This document shows, in pieces, positions 12,606-22,757 of a DNA stretch of 64,000 nucleotides (position 1 is the stretch's first letter; each line of letters opens with the position of its first letter). The translations under genes were made by a program, and so were the position numbers. Origin of the DNA: Yponomeuta sedellus (taxonomy: Eukaryota; Arthropoda; Insecta; Lepidoptera; Yponomeutidae); NCBI GenBank assembly GCA_934045075.1, contig OW203725.1:20222214-20286213 (forward strand). The letters run 5' to 3'. The notes beneath the pieces are model-generated. The model made no database searches and was not told where the DNA came from. It saw only the letters and a program-made list of their open reading frames with translations.

Positions 12606-13551
12606 TACGTAGATAAATTTTTTTTTTCACATATTAAATAAATACAATACTTACTATCTGCAAAGGAAAACGTAGTATGTAATATGAAGTTTGTTCAGGA
12701 GATCCGATCAGCAACGTATTCGGGAACGCAATGGCTCCCCGCCGCCGCTAGCGTGCGACGTGAAGCCACTTGCAAACTCCACTCGGTTTTCCTTTTCTTT
12801 TTTAAAACTACCCTTCGATATTTATACGTAGTATGTTTTTGCTTGTCACCCACAAGCAATAATTCTTCAATAACATGGTGGCTGATCCAACTATCATTAT
12901 GAATTTAACTACTTTGTTCGATAATACTTACGTAGGTATAAAATTAGATATATCATGCAAAATCATGAAATAAGGAAACTCTAGCGTCGGAGGTTTTCAC
13001 AGACCCAATCGCTTGAAATCGCCAATCCGCACTGGGCACGAGTGACTTTTCAGCCCACACTCATTAGCTCTCTGAGAGTAGAGCTGTGGGACGTAAATAG
13101 GCTTATCGGAGTAACTATCGAAACTCTAGAAGACAGCGCAGCATCAAAGAAATCCCGTCTTGCAAGCCATCCCAAGTTTTTGTCATGAAACCATTGACTG
13201 AATCGGCAGATACATCAATGACTGCACAAAAACTTGTGGTGCCTCGCAGGCGCGAGAAACAGCAACGATTAAATTAAGTATGTATTACATACAGTGTTAA
13301 GTTAATGTATTATTTAACACCCTGTCCGCTCGACACCTCGCCTGCCAACCCCCCGTAGCGTTGGCCCGTTCATTTGGTTTGTTAACGTGAATCATGTTAC
13401 GTAAGGCTTCGCTTTGACATGAAATTCAAGTGAATAACTCTGAGATCCGTTTCTTTATCCGACATCGAAGAATCGTGTCGCTGATGGAACGAACTGTATT
13501 AAATTTTAAAATCACATATTAATAACTAATACACTCTCCTGTGTATGTATC

Positions 13552-13840
13552 GAGCGTTGGTAGCGGAGCGTTATAACGCCGGCTTTTCAATCGGGAGGTC
13601 GCAGGTTCAAATCTCGGAATATAGCAATGAATTGGCATGAAAACAATGACAACGAAAATGTAGTTACATACATTTGTGAAATTATAGTAGCAATTTCACT
13701 CGCTTACTGTGATGAAAAAGATCGTGAGGAAATCTGAGTGACCAAGGAGTTCAAAAACTTAGCGCTTGAAATTGCCAAACCACAGTTGGCACGCGTAGTA
13801 GTAAATTTCTTGCTGTCATTTTCTCCACTACACTAAGGCC
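13552..13840 (+). mobile_element. SINE-B, diverged copy
   Basis: tRNA-like head 'ggtagcggagcg' ... 'ggttcaaatctcgg', then body 'acatttgtgaaattatagta' and 'gaggaaatctgagtg'. More diverged than the copy at 14577-14834. Confidence 0.75.
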
Positions 13841-13887
13841 CAAAGGCAGTGGCTTTCATTTTCATTTTACATTGTACATTGGCATTC

Positions 13888-14145
13888 CAGACTGCAAGGT
13901 TGAAGTGGAGCTGGGCAGGGCATATTAGCAGAATGCACCCGGATAGGTGGGCAAGACTTGCCACCGAGTGGGTGCCACAAGGTGGTCATCGCAGGAGAGG
14001 TAGGCCAAGAAAACGTTGGCGAGACGATCTCGACCGACACATGCCGGAGTGGTCTGAGGTGGCACAAGACAGATACATCTGGTCTGAGTTGGGGGAGGCC
14101 TTTGCCCAGCAGTGGGACACAAACGAGGCTACGTAAAAAAAAAAA
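13888..14145 (+). pseudogene. LINE-alpha 3' end with target duplication
   Basis: Encodes RLKWSWAGHISRM, WVPQGGHRRRGRPRKRWRDD and FAQQWDTNEAT before a stop at 14134-14136 and an A-run: the C-terminal end of a LINE reverse transcriptase. A 15-bp duplication TGTACATTGGCATTC flanks it (13873-13887 and 14146-14160), so this is one complete 5'-truncated insertion of about 258 bp. The reading frame is intact to the stop, so it is young compared with the copy at 3896. Confidence 0.9.
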
Positions 14146-14195
14146 TGTACATTGGCATTCAGCAAACACAATGTAAATTCTTTAGGTTGAAATAA

Positions 14196-14338
14196 AGCTA
14201 ATGGGCGACTCAGTTGAAAAGAGCGCTGGCACGGATAGCCAACGGTCGCGGGTTTGAATTCAGGCATGGGTGGATTTTTTAGCCTCTAAATAAGTTTATA
14301 AAATTGTCCTTAGCACGGGTTAGTGCATTAAAAATATT
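14196..14338 (+). mobile_element. SINE-F, 5'-truncated
   Basis: Begins inside the tRNA-like module ('gctaatgggcgactcagttg'), then 'cacggatagcc', 'tagcctctaaataagttta' and the terminal 'gcacgggttagtgcattaaa'. Confidence 0.8.
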
Positions 14339-14576
14339 ATAAAATAATATGTTTATTATATTGGCTCTAATATAACTAATGCAAAATAATTCACTGCGAA
14401 CAAAATAGTTGCGTTGCAATAAAATAAACCCCCTGTTGGTTATCCATAATGCAGTGCCTACATGGTAGCGAGACATGGCAGAAAAATCAAGAAAATAGGT
14501 CCTCGAGAAGTATGTGTGGTGTTACTTTGAATGACATGATACGCAATAATTTGATTCGAGAACATTGTGGACTGAA

Positions 14577-14834
14577 GAGCGGTGGTAGCGGAGCGGTGTA
14601 GAACGCTGGCTTCTCAATCGGGAGGTCGTGCGTTTGAACCCCGGCATGTATCAATGACTTTGTTTTCTAAGTTACGTACATTTGTGAAATTATAGTAGCA
14701 ATACTTCTCGCTGATCGTGAAGGAAAACATCGTAAGGAAACCCTAGTGTCTGAGGTGTTAGCGTACCTCAGCGCTTGCTACGTACAATGGCCCAACTATG
14801 AGGCTAAGTGCGGAAATCTCAGGTCTAACTTACT
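14577..14834 (+). mobile_element. SINE-B, complete copy with 16-bp duplication
   Basis: Head 'ggtagcggagcggtgtagaa' and 'cgtttgaaccccggcatgta', body 'acgtacatttgtgaaattat', end 'gcccaactatgaggctaagt'. Flanked by AACATTGTGGACTGAA at 14561-14576 and 14835-14850, which fixes both ends. Pol III boxes A and B are recognisable. Confidence 0.9.
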
Positions 14835-14850
14835 AACATTGTGGACTGAA

Positions 14851-15320
14851 AGGCGGTCTTACGGTAACACGCTTGTCTATAAGACTGAAGATCGTGGGTT
14901 CGACTCTCGGTATAGCCGCGCCATACCTATTTTACAAATGGCCTAGGTATGGTTTCAGGCGCGGTCAGGTGCAGGACGGGTGATCGTCCCTTAACTACCG
15001 CTAGTGCCATTTTTTCTGAGTACTCTCGTGCTTTGCAAGGCACGCTAAGCCTTTGGTGCCGTATGTCATGTCGTGACAGTCGCTAAGCCATGGCTTGATA
15101 ACTTCTATAGTATTTTCTAAGGTTAACACGAGCAGTAGACATCATTAATAATTATTGATAACTTCTGACAGTAAGGCCCGCCACTGTCTTACAATCCTCC
15201 CGGACCAACCTACAACCAACCCGGACTTGGCCCCCGTGGTGGAGTATGGAATAACCTTCCAGCGATGCAGGAAGAGCTCGTGCCCCAGCAGTGAGGACAT
15301 ACAAGCGTTTATATCGATGG
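14851..15320 (+). mobile_element. SINE with tRNA head on the SINE-5S body
   Basis: A tRNA-like head (14851-14925; 'cttacggtaacacgc' box A, 'gtgggttcgactctcgg' box B) is followed by the 5S-like piece 'ggcgcggtcaggtgcagg' and 'acgggtgatcgtccc', then the usual body and a tail ending 'atatcgatgg'. It is interrupted at 15107-15154 by 48 bp related to the 5304 repeat, flanked by a 12-bp duplication TTGATAACTTCT. Head and body therefore appear in a combination different from the other copies. Confidence 0.75.
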
Positions 15321-15439
15321 GTTAATTTCCATGTTTGTGATGTACTTGTATGGTCACCGTATCACAAACTATTCCACAGACTTAGGGCCAGTGATTGTGT
15401 GCTATATGGTAGTTAGATACTCATAGATCGATGGAGACC

Positions 15440-15551
15440 ACATTATTGTACATAAAAATGGAAATTACGCAGGTATTTCTTAACCTAAGAGTTCAGACGG
15501 CGGCCTTATCAAAAAAAGTTATTTCTTTCAGACAACCTTTGGATGGACTGG
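15440..15551 (-). mobile_element. LINE 3' UTR, minus copy
   Basis: Reverse complement of the 10831 family: 'acctaagagttcagacggcg' and 'agacaacctttggatggact'. The preceding 15325-15400 carries another LINE-tail fragment ('tccatgtttgtgatgt'). Confidence 0.7.
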
Positions 15552-15569
15552 TCGAATACATATAAGGTA

Positions 15570-15739
15570 CTTAAAAACCTATTTAGAGGCTAAAAATTTC
15601 ACCCATGCCGGGATTCGAACCCGCAAGCTCAGGCTATCCGTGCCAGGCAATCCGACATGGGTGAAATTTTTAGCCTCTAAATAGGTTTTTAAATTTGTCC
15701 TTAGCACGGGTTAGTGCATTAAAAATAAAAATAGTATAA
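15570..15739 (+). mobile_element. SINE-F fold-back copy with 12-bp duplication
   Basis: The first half is the inverse of the second: 'aaaaacctatttagaggcta' near 15574 mirrors 'tagcctctaaataggttttt' near 15675. The right end has the terminal 'ttagtgcattaaaaataaaa'. ACATATAAGGTA flanks it at 15558-15569 and 15740-15751. Confidence 0.9.
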
Positions 15740-15774
15740 ACATATAAGGTAGTTATTATTATGATTTCGTGAGG

Positions 15775-16930
15775 AAACCCGCAGCTTGGTTGGCTCCGCA
15801 CGTATTGACTCATCCTTCCTGTGGGCTAGGCCGTCTAAGCTGTCAGGATAGTATAGGTGCTGGGCAAGACCCTTCCGCTTCCGTTCCTACTGATTCATCT
15901 TGAACCAGTGGGAAGGGTAAGTGGCAAGGGCCGGTGAACCCTGGGCGCTAGTCAGTAACTTATCTTTATGGGATCTTGCTGGCCAGCGGCGAAAAATCTG
16001 GCGGGAGGGGTTGCGTGGGCCCTGCTTCACTTTGTGGAGCGGGACCCAGGCGACCAACGGATTGAAGGACCGACTGGGGGGGGGCGCCGCTGCGCGCAAG
16101 CGCGCGCGCCTCGTACCAGTCGGACCAGAGTGGCCGTGGGCGGAGGCTCGGGGGACCCTCTGCCTCCATCACGGCGGGAGGGGTCGCGTGGGCCTTGTTT
16201 CACCTGTGGAGCGGGACCCAGGCGACCAACCGAATGGAGGACCGACTGGGGGGGGCGCCGCTGCGCGGAAGCGCGCGCGCCTCGTACCAGTCGGACCAGA
16301 GTGGCCGCCGGGACGCGGAGGGTCGGGGGACCCTCCGCCTCCATCACGGCGGGCCGGAAGGCGCCCTTGCGTGTTCCGAGGGTGCCTTCTGGCACGGAGG
16401 GGGCCCGCGCGGTCGCTCTCCGCCTTCTCTGCTTTCAGAGAAGCGCAGGTGGGCGACGCGACGGGCCTCGCGTCTGGGGCGTGTGGGGACCTGGATGCGT
16501 TGGCCCCCACGCGCCTCAACGAGGAGGTGCGCCGCCCTCCCCATCTCATCGACCGGGTTGCGATGGGATGAAAAGGGGGCGGCGCGTTGGGGCGTGAGGG
16601 GGCCAAGATCTTACACACTTGGCCCCTATGCGCTCCAACGAAGAGATGCGGCGTTCCCTCGCCCTGTTCCTGCGGGCGGGGCAGGGACGCCGCCGAAGGA
16701 GTGCCCGAAAGGGCGCCCGCAGACAGGGTCGCGGAAGTGTGCGCAAGCGTCCCCGTGGCCCCGTCCTTTGCGGTGCGGAGGAACACCCCAGGAGTTTTAG
16801 TCGGTATACCGCCCTTTTCTGCTGGGCAAGACTACTCCATCTTAAAGAATGTCCAAGTCACTATAGCGTCCGAGGGAGGGGGTGAAGGTGCCACTGGACG
16901 CTGTATATATCATCTCATTACGTAGATGCA
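15775..16930 (+). mobile_element. GC-rich LINE-like segment
   Basis: A sharply GC-rich kilobase. Near its right end is 'ggaacaccccaggagtttta' plus 'gtcggtataccgcc', wording I associate with 3' ends of R1-type LINEs, then the 'ccactggacgctgtata' tail. Open frames occur in all six frames and look compositional. No reverse transcriptase motif is visible. LINE assignment is inference. Confidence 0.45.
16001..16348. repeat. two tandem units of about 174 bp
   Basis: 'gcgggaggggt' starts units at 16001 and 16174, and a third partial start lies at 16349. Both carry 'gagcgggacccaggcgacca' and 'cgcgcctcgtaccagtcgga'. Confidence 0.85.
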
Positions 16931-17250
16931 AAGGCCAAAGATATAAAGATACTTTCAGATACATTCAGTTTAACAGCAAAAAGAGCTCCATTTTGAAACA
17001 ATACGAATTTAATTTCATTTTAATTTCAATTAATAATCAATATTTTTAGTTCTTGTAAAATAATTGGATTTATTAATTTAATTTTTAACTTCAATTACCT
17101 ACTAATAATCAATATTGTTGACTTTATATAAAATAATTTAATACCTATTTTGGAACCTATAAAAATTATAAAAATGTAATAAACGAGCATAAATCCGTAT
17201 AAAAACAGTTTTAATTATGTCTAGTGCTCGTGTTTACCTTAGATAATACA

Positions 17251-18730
17251 ATACGAATTTGAACGTGCCTTCTGGATCGAACAATTTCCTTGGGAACGAG
17301 ATACGTCAATCAAAAGAGATGGATAAAGTTATTAAATAGAATGAAAAAATTGTAAGTGAACAACCGAAAATATTTTCCCAAATAGAGTTCTCATGCAACA
17401 TCTCATGCTCAATAATTATTTCGTAAAACGTCGCCAGTGGAGCACAAAATAACTGAATGACTCAACTAGTCCCTCCAACTGTCCAACCATACTATAAGCC
17501 CAGAAGGTTCACACCAGTATTGTGACAGCTACTTACCTAATGAGGAACTTGCGTCAAATTTAGATTGAAGTGGCATTACATATCACATAATACATGATAC
17601 CTAAAACATCATACACAGTACATAATATAACACATAGAAACATCAGAAAGAAATTAAAGCCTATAATGTGATTTCTGGTGCGGAAACGAAGATCTGGGCG
17701 CAGTAATTGGCTTTTAGGTAGTGTTTAAAATTAATTAATTTATACATATATTTAGGTTTGTTTTGTTAGTTTTTAGATTTAGCTTATAATGAGAAATACA
17801 TATCGAGAGATTATATTATCCCTGAATAACTGATTACAAAAAACAAACAGAATAAAGAACAAAAATAATACAATTATAAAAATTATTTTAGTGTCAAAAT
17901 GTATGAAAAACCTTTCACAATATTAAAAATAAACTAGGTTACGAGCCAGTACTGCTTCTAGGTACTGTAGCGCACTACGTATTAAAATACTGAATTAGCA
18001 ATAATATTTTCTTTTCATTATCTTTTTATCACATAAACCTAGCCTAGCTGAGAGTTTCAATACGACTGACACCTAAACCAAACGTAACGATATTCTTCTA
18101 ATAATTTAAACTCTGCCTAAACGGCTACGCCGCGCCGGCCAGCTACTATAAAGAAGTATCATTACAGTACCTAAAAGCAGCACTGGACCTTCTGGATGTT
18201 TACATCAATGTGTTCCGAACATGAAGAGATTAAAGTTATTAATAAGAGGCGGCGCGACCGGTCCCATTCCTGATTACGCACGCACTTCACTTGCCTGGGA
18301 CACTCCTGGCTGCTTAATTGAATAATCAAACTTTGTGGTTGCGTGGTTTTGGGCGGTCGGTTTACACGATGCTGGCTCGGCGAACTCGCAGGGAATTTAT
18401 ATAAACTCCCGCTCCGTCGCAGCAAAACCTGAAGGATTCCTCTAACCTCTAGCTGTAAAACTCCATGACTTTTATCCGACTGCGGCGGGGCTCAAAAGGA
18501 GGGTAATGTGTTTGACTCGTATATATGTAAATATGTCCGGTTCTGCGTCCCCTCATAAGTCCAAAAATTTATGGTTAGATTTTTTTCAGTAAACGTAATG
18601 AGGGGAATACTAGATAGTGAAAATCATCTAGGAATCCATAAATGAATTGAGTTATTATTAAATCTAGTTATGCCATCACAAAATAAGGTAGATTTTCTAT
18701 CAACATTATGAGTTTAATTATATTATTTTG
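17251..18730. other. single-copy-looking intergenic DNA
   Basis: No repeat or gene recognised. The interval 18120-18500 is less AT-rich, includes homeodomain-type 'cttaattgaa', a 'caaactttgtgg' TCF-like site and 'tttatataaact', and could be regulatory. The minus open frame at 18171-18425 matches nothing known. Confidence 0.4.
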
Positions 18731-18732
18731 AA

Positions 18733-19105
18733 TGCACTAACCCGGGCTAAGGACAAATTTAAAAACCTATTTTAAGCCTCTAATAGGTTTTTAAATTTGT
18801 CCTTAGCACGGGTTAGTGCTAATGCGAAATTATATAATCAAGTGGGTACAGCGATATCATTCCGATGTAAAACCTAACTGCAAAGTAGGTACTCGGGGCT
18901 GCAAGTGATGTAAATTACTTCAGCCAGAGGTCGCTGCCTGTACGCAATACACAGAATATTGTAAAGCGGTTCGAAATTTCACTGATGCCGGTGAGTCGCC
19001 CATTAGTTCAGTTGGAAAGAGCGCTGGCAAGGATAGCCAGAGGTCGCGGGTTCGAGTCCCGGCATGGGTGGAATTTTTAGCCTCTAATAGGTTTTTAAAT
19101 TATGA
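18733..19105 (+). mobile_element. SINE-F with terminal hairpin in front
   Basis: 18733-18770 and 18782-18819 are inverted copies of the SINE-F 3' end ('cccgggctaaggacaaattt' / 'tgtccttagcacgggttagt'). A near-complete unit follows: 'gtgggtacagcgatatcatt', tRNA-like 'gttcagttggaaagagcgct', tail 'agcctctaataggttttta'. Confidence 0.8.
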
Positions 19106-21230
19106 GTATAAAATTATTTTTAGCCCTGTTGTAAATATGGCAACGATGTACCTACTAAGAAAAGAGCTTTTTCTTAATATCTATGTTGGTGCCAGTGGAT
19201 CTACCTGCCTATGACCAAACTATAGAGTCTCAGAGGGCTACGTGGAGATTGAATTAAAAGTCAATTTACTGTATCGAATATCTGGGTTTTATTATATACC
19301 TACACACACACAAGAATCACAGCCTAGATAATTTGGACACAAGTGTACTAGCGGAGCGGTGGTACGCGACTGCTGTCGCTGCAACATGAATGTGATTACT
19401 TGACAAAACGATTCGTGCGCAGCCGCCACATCTAGTTATTAATTGTTAACGAATCCATTTATTTTATTATTATTTGTAATTCAGGCAAGCAGTTATAGAA
19501 CTGGTGAAGCCTGTATCCAGATGTACATTTGTGTTTAACTCCTTGTCTGTTTTGTTTCCTTTATATATTTATCCAGTTAATCCCTAAACTGTAAATAAAA
19601 CTCTTTCTTCCATAATATCTGCAGTTAAGAAGTAAAACTTATGTTGCGTTTTCATTTAAATACTCGTTCCGCCGTTGCTGTTTGAAAAAAAGGAAAATTG
19701 TTTCCTTTTTGCCTTAAGCTATCAAAAGGTCACCAAGCTATTGGTGTAGCCAAATCCAGACACGGTAATTCTAAAATACTACTAAAATTATGGGTTAACA
19801 GATAGGCTAAAAAGTTTACAGAATGTAGGACTCTGTGACAGCGGGTCGTTAACGGCTATTAGCCCACTATAACAATGTGGCGACTATGTTAGGCGCCAAA
19901 TCCTTAAACGCTACCCGAATTATCGAGGATCAATGCAGCGTCTTGATCCTCGAACCTCTCCGTTACGCTCCACGGCCTGCCAACAGAACATCCAAGTCTC
20001 TGATAGAATCGGACTTAACTGTACATTTTCACAAACAACCGCGTGTGTGCTGATCCTTTGTCCCCGGATTATACTGGGCATGAACTATTCATCGCTCAGG
20101 TAAGTGATGTGAACATCTCCCCGGTAAGAACATATGCACAAAGAGTAAGCCATTCGCTTTGGCCGGGAATGCTGTAATCTCCTTTGTAAGGTACACCGGT
20201 CTTGACCAGAGCACATAATATGTTTGGATGATATTGATACTTCTATAAGGATACAGGCCCGGTTTCAGAATTGAGAATTTCTATTAGTATATACTAAATT
20301 AACGCTCTGTCACACTCTTTACTGGGAAATTCTAAGAGACTGCACTATAGTTAACAATTTGCTTGGCGAAGTTCACAATTCTGACACTGAGTTGCTGTGT
20401 CAGAATTGTGAACTGGCACTGAGTTGCTGAAATCGCTATTAGGTCATCCACTTGAACATTTTCATTTAAATAAGTATACTTAATTCTTCCTTTGTTAAAG
20501 GGATGAGTAGGTGTCAATCATTCACGCCTCTCGGATGTATTTATTACTCCTAAGTATCGTTTAGGAAAACAACAAGGGTAAGTAAACGCTTGTCCTTTGC
20601 AGTTCCATTAAAAGGCATGGTACGAGTGTACGACCCAGAGTCGGCGATAGCTCTTAAACAGATCGGCATAAGTGCGAGTATTGAACTAAAGGTGGTGTCC
20701 CTTAATAAGGCTAGCTGGACTCTTAATTGTTGCTAATTTTATGCCTCAACGACTCGGCAATATCACTAACAAAGCGGAACTTAAGTAGCGATCCAAATGA
20801 ATACTCACCAAGGCCCATTGAACGCAACCAACAGCCGAACAATCTTCAACGTGTGAGACGCAGATAGACTGTAGAAAGGGAGCAAATAACTCCTAATTAT
20901 TATTAGTTATCCTTTTGGGTGTTAAATTATTTTTAGAGGACCCTCTACGAATAAAGAACACTTTGTCCGCTAATCCTCTGGTAGTTGGTGACAATGTTTT
21001 TTTTTGTTAATTTTGTACAAGAACGGATATAGGATGAGTTAAGTTTTTAGCTAGCGTGACTTTGATGCGGGTTGCGTCCACTTCTTTGCGCATTATGTAT
21101 TTGTAAGTAAGAACTTAAAATAGGCTAAGGAATTCCGAGCCACTTGTTGGGTGGCAAGACGTCTTCATTGTAAGCACTTCGTAATGCCATCGTATCCAGA
21201 GGCAATTACGTACCGCAGTTTTAAAACTAA
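19106..21230. other. no recognised gene or repeat
   Basis: AT-rich, single-copy-looking. The only structure noted is the perfect hairpin at 20370-20414. Confidence 0.4.
20370..20414. repeat. perfect 18-bp hairpin
   Basis: Arms 'agttcacaattctgacac' and its exact complement surround a 9-nt loop. 'cactgagttgctg' lies across the loop and is repeated immediately after, as in a local template-switch event. Confidence 0.85.
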
Positions 21231-21249
21231 AAATACGGCGCTTCTTGCT

Positions 21250-21450
21250 GTGCTTTGGGTTCCGTAGTCAACAAGAAACCCTTGTTGTTTCGCCATGACC
21301 GAACGTCTGTTTGTCTTTCTGTCCGCGACCTAGCATTTAAACGATAAGTACTAGAAAGCTGAATTTGGGCATAGTTATACAATATTAATCTTTACATAGT
21401 TATCCAATATTAAAATCTTTTTTGTTTTGTAGGGAACTCCATTTGGGATG
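21250..21450 (+). repeat. common lepidopteran dispersed repeat
   Basis: 'gttccgtagtcaacaagaaa', 'gtttcgccatgaccg', 'gtctgtttgtctttctgtcc' and 'actagaaagctgaatttgg' are wording familiar from a very abundant lepidopteran retroelement tail. The family name is not known to me with certainty. 24972-25050 may be another piece. Confidence 0.5.
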
Positions 21451-21514
21451 CAAATTTCTTTTCTCACTTTCGCCATAGTGTGGTGGAATAGTTGGATTGA
21501 TCGTTTAAAATAAT

Positions 21515-21760
21515 GTGACTATCGAAAAGTATTTTGCTGGTAAAGTATTCTGCCAATGTGGGACTCACAAGAAGTGCGCCTACCCACTAAACACCACCTT
21601 GGGACTGGTTTTGGTCCTAAAGACCCCTAAACCCACATCGGGAGCGACCCCCCTCAAGGCCGGAGGAGGGCGCACAGCGGAGCTCCCTAGCGGAACGTCC
21701 GCTTAGAAGAGTTTATATTACAAAACTGCTATGAAAGAGCAGTGCCCCCCCTAAGGGGGA
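21515..21760 (-). mobile_element. probable R1-type LINE 3' end
   Basis: On the minus strand: 'ggtggtgtttagtgggtagg' and 'gtgagtcccacattgg', resembling R1-clade LINE 3' regions. GC-rich with no intact coding. It lies directly downstream of the promoter at 21815-22196. Confidence 0.45.
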
Positions 21761-21814
21761 CACTGGCAGAGGAGGGGGCCGCGTCTGAGTGGGACCGAGG
21801 TCTGACTGGGACCG

Positions 21815-22196
21815 AATCGACTGCGGGGCCGGGCGCCCTGCTATTTATACCACACACTATCATCCATCCCTTTGTAGCAAATATATGTATCTCACTCGCA
21901 TACTTCGAGAAGGTTCGATATCTTTCCATACCTATCGGAGGTTTCCAAAATGTTCCCAAATGATCAAGTACTTACGTAATACTACAACTATACTTATTAA
22001 TCTAGAAACTGCGGGAAGTACCCAAAAAGACATCGAAGGTATTAGAAAACCAGAGAACGCTCCAGAACGTCGTCTGGAAGTACCTAAGATCGCATCGACG
22101 CTCTAGAAAACCATCGAACATTCCAGAATATCTTTATATCTTTTTCTAACAGATAGCTCGGTCTTTCTGCAGCACATAGAATATTCCGGAAGGTTC
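21815..22196 (-). promoter_or_regulatory. heat-shock-type promoter: HSE arrays plus TATA
   Basis: TATAAATAG lies on the minus strand at 21849-21841. Upstream of it are three perfect alternating HSF arrays: TTCGAGAAGGTTC (21904-21916), GAACATTCCAGAA (22116-22128) and the four-unit GAATATTCCGGAAGGTTC (22179-22196), with degenerate pentamers between. GCAGTC about 27 bp after the TATA could be an initiator. HSF binds inverted GAA pentamers; activity here is inferred. No heat-shock protein is encoded downstream; LINE-like DNA follows. Confidence 0.7.
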
Positions 22197-22385
22197 CTTT
22201 GTCTCTACACACACAAATAGCTATTATGTAATCTATCTGCACCTAGCATCTTGTTCGAGTAGGACATGCTCCCCTCTCCCGGATAAACGGTTGATTGTGG
22301 AAACGTAAAAAAATCAGGGCAGTAGGACACGTAATAAACTTAAAAGGAAAACTAACACTCGTTAACACGTTTGTTAAGTCACCAA

Positions 22386-22753
22386 GTTCTTCTTCTTCGT
22401 CGTCGTATCCTCATGGCAGAGGGACGTGACTATGGAGCAGCTTCCGCCACCAGCTCTCTCCATTCCTTTTGATTATGCGCCAGATGTATGGCTGCTTGTA
22501 GGGTCTCTCCCGAAGCTTTTGTAATGATGTCTGTCCAACGCGTTGGTCCTCGTTCTTTGTTTCGTTTTCCGTTCGCACGACCAGTGATAATAACATAATA
22601 TTCCAGGTTATCTGGCCCGCGTCGGTCGTCGGTATGTCCGAAGAACTTCAGGATGTGTTTGGTACAGATTGTGAAGAGCCCGTCTGTATCTGAAGTTCTT
22701 CTAGAATAGACACGTTTGTGCGGCGTTCGGTCCAAGATACACAGAGCCACCAA
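22386..22753 (-). pseudogene. LINE-gamma 3' end
   Basis: The frame encodes FFGHTDDRRGPDNLEYYVII, GRANGKRNKERGPTRWTDII and EWRELVAEAAP before a stop, the C-terminus of a LINE reverse transcriptase. A 'cgacgacgaagaagaag' tail follows the stop on this strand. It ends 5 bp before the mariner, so the mariner may have inserted at its 5' side. Confidence 0.8.
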
Positions 22754-22757
22754 CTTA

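Noticed and set aside
15921..16925. Several overlapping open frames of 65-216 codons on both strands
   Set aside because: GC-rich tandem DNA lacks stop codons in every frame; arginine/proline/glycine-rich translations, no domain, no family.
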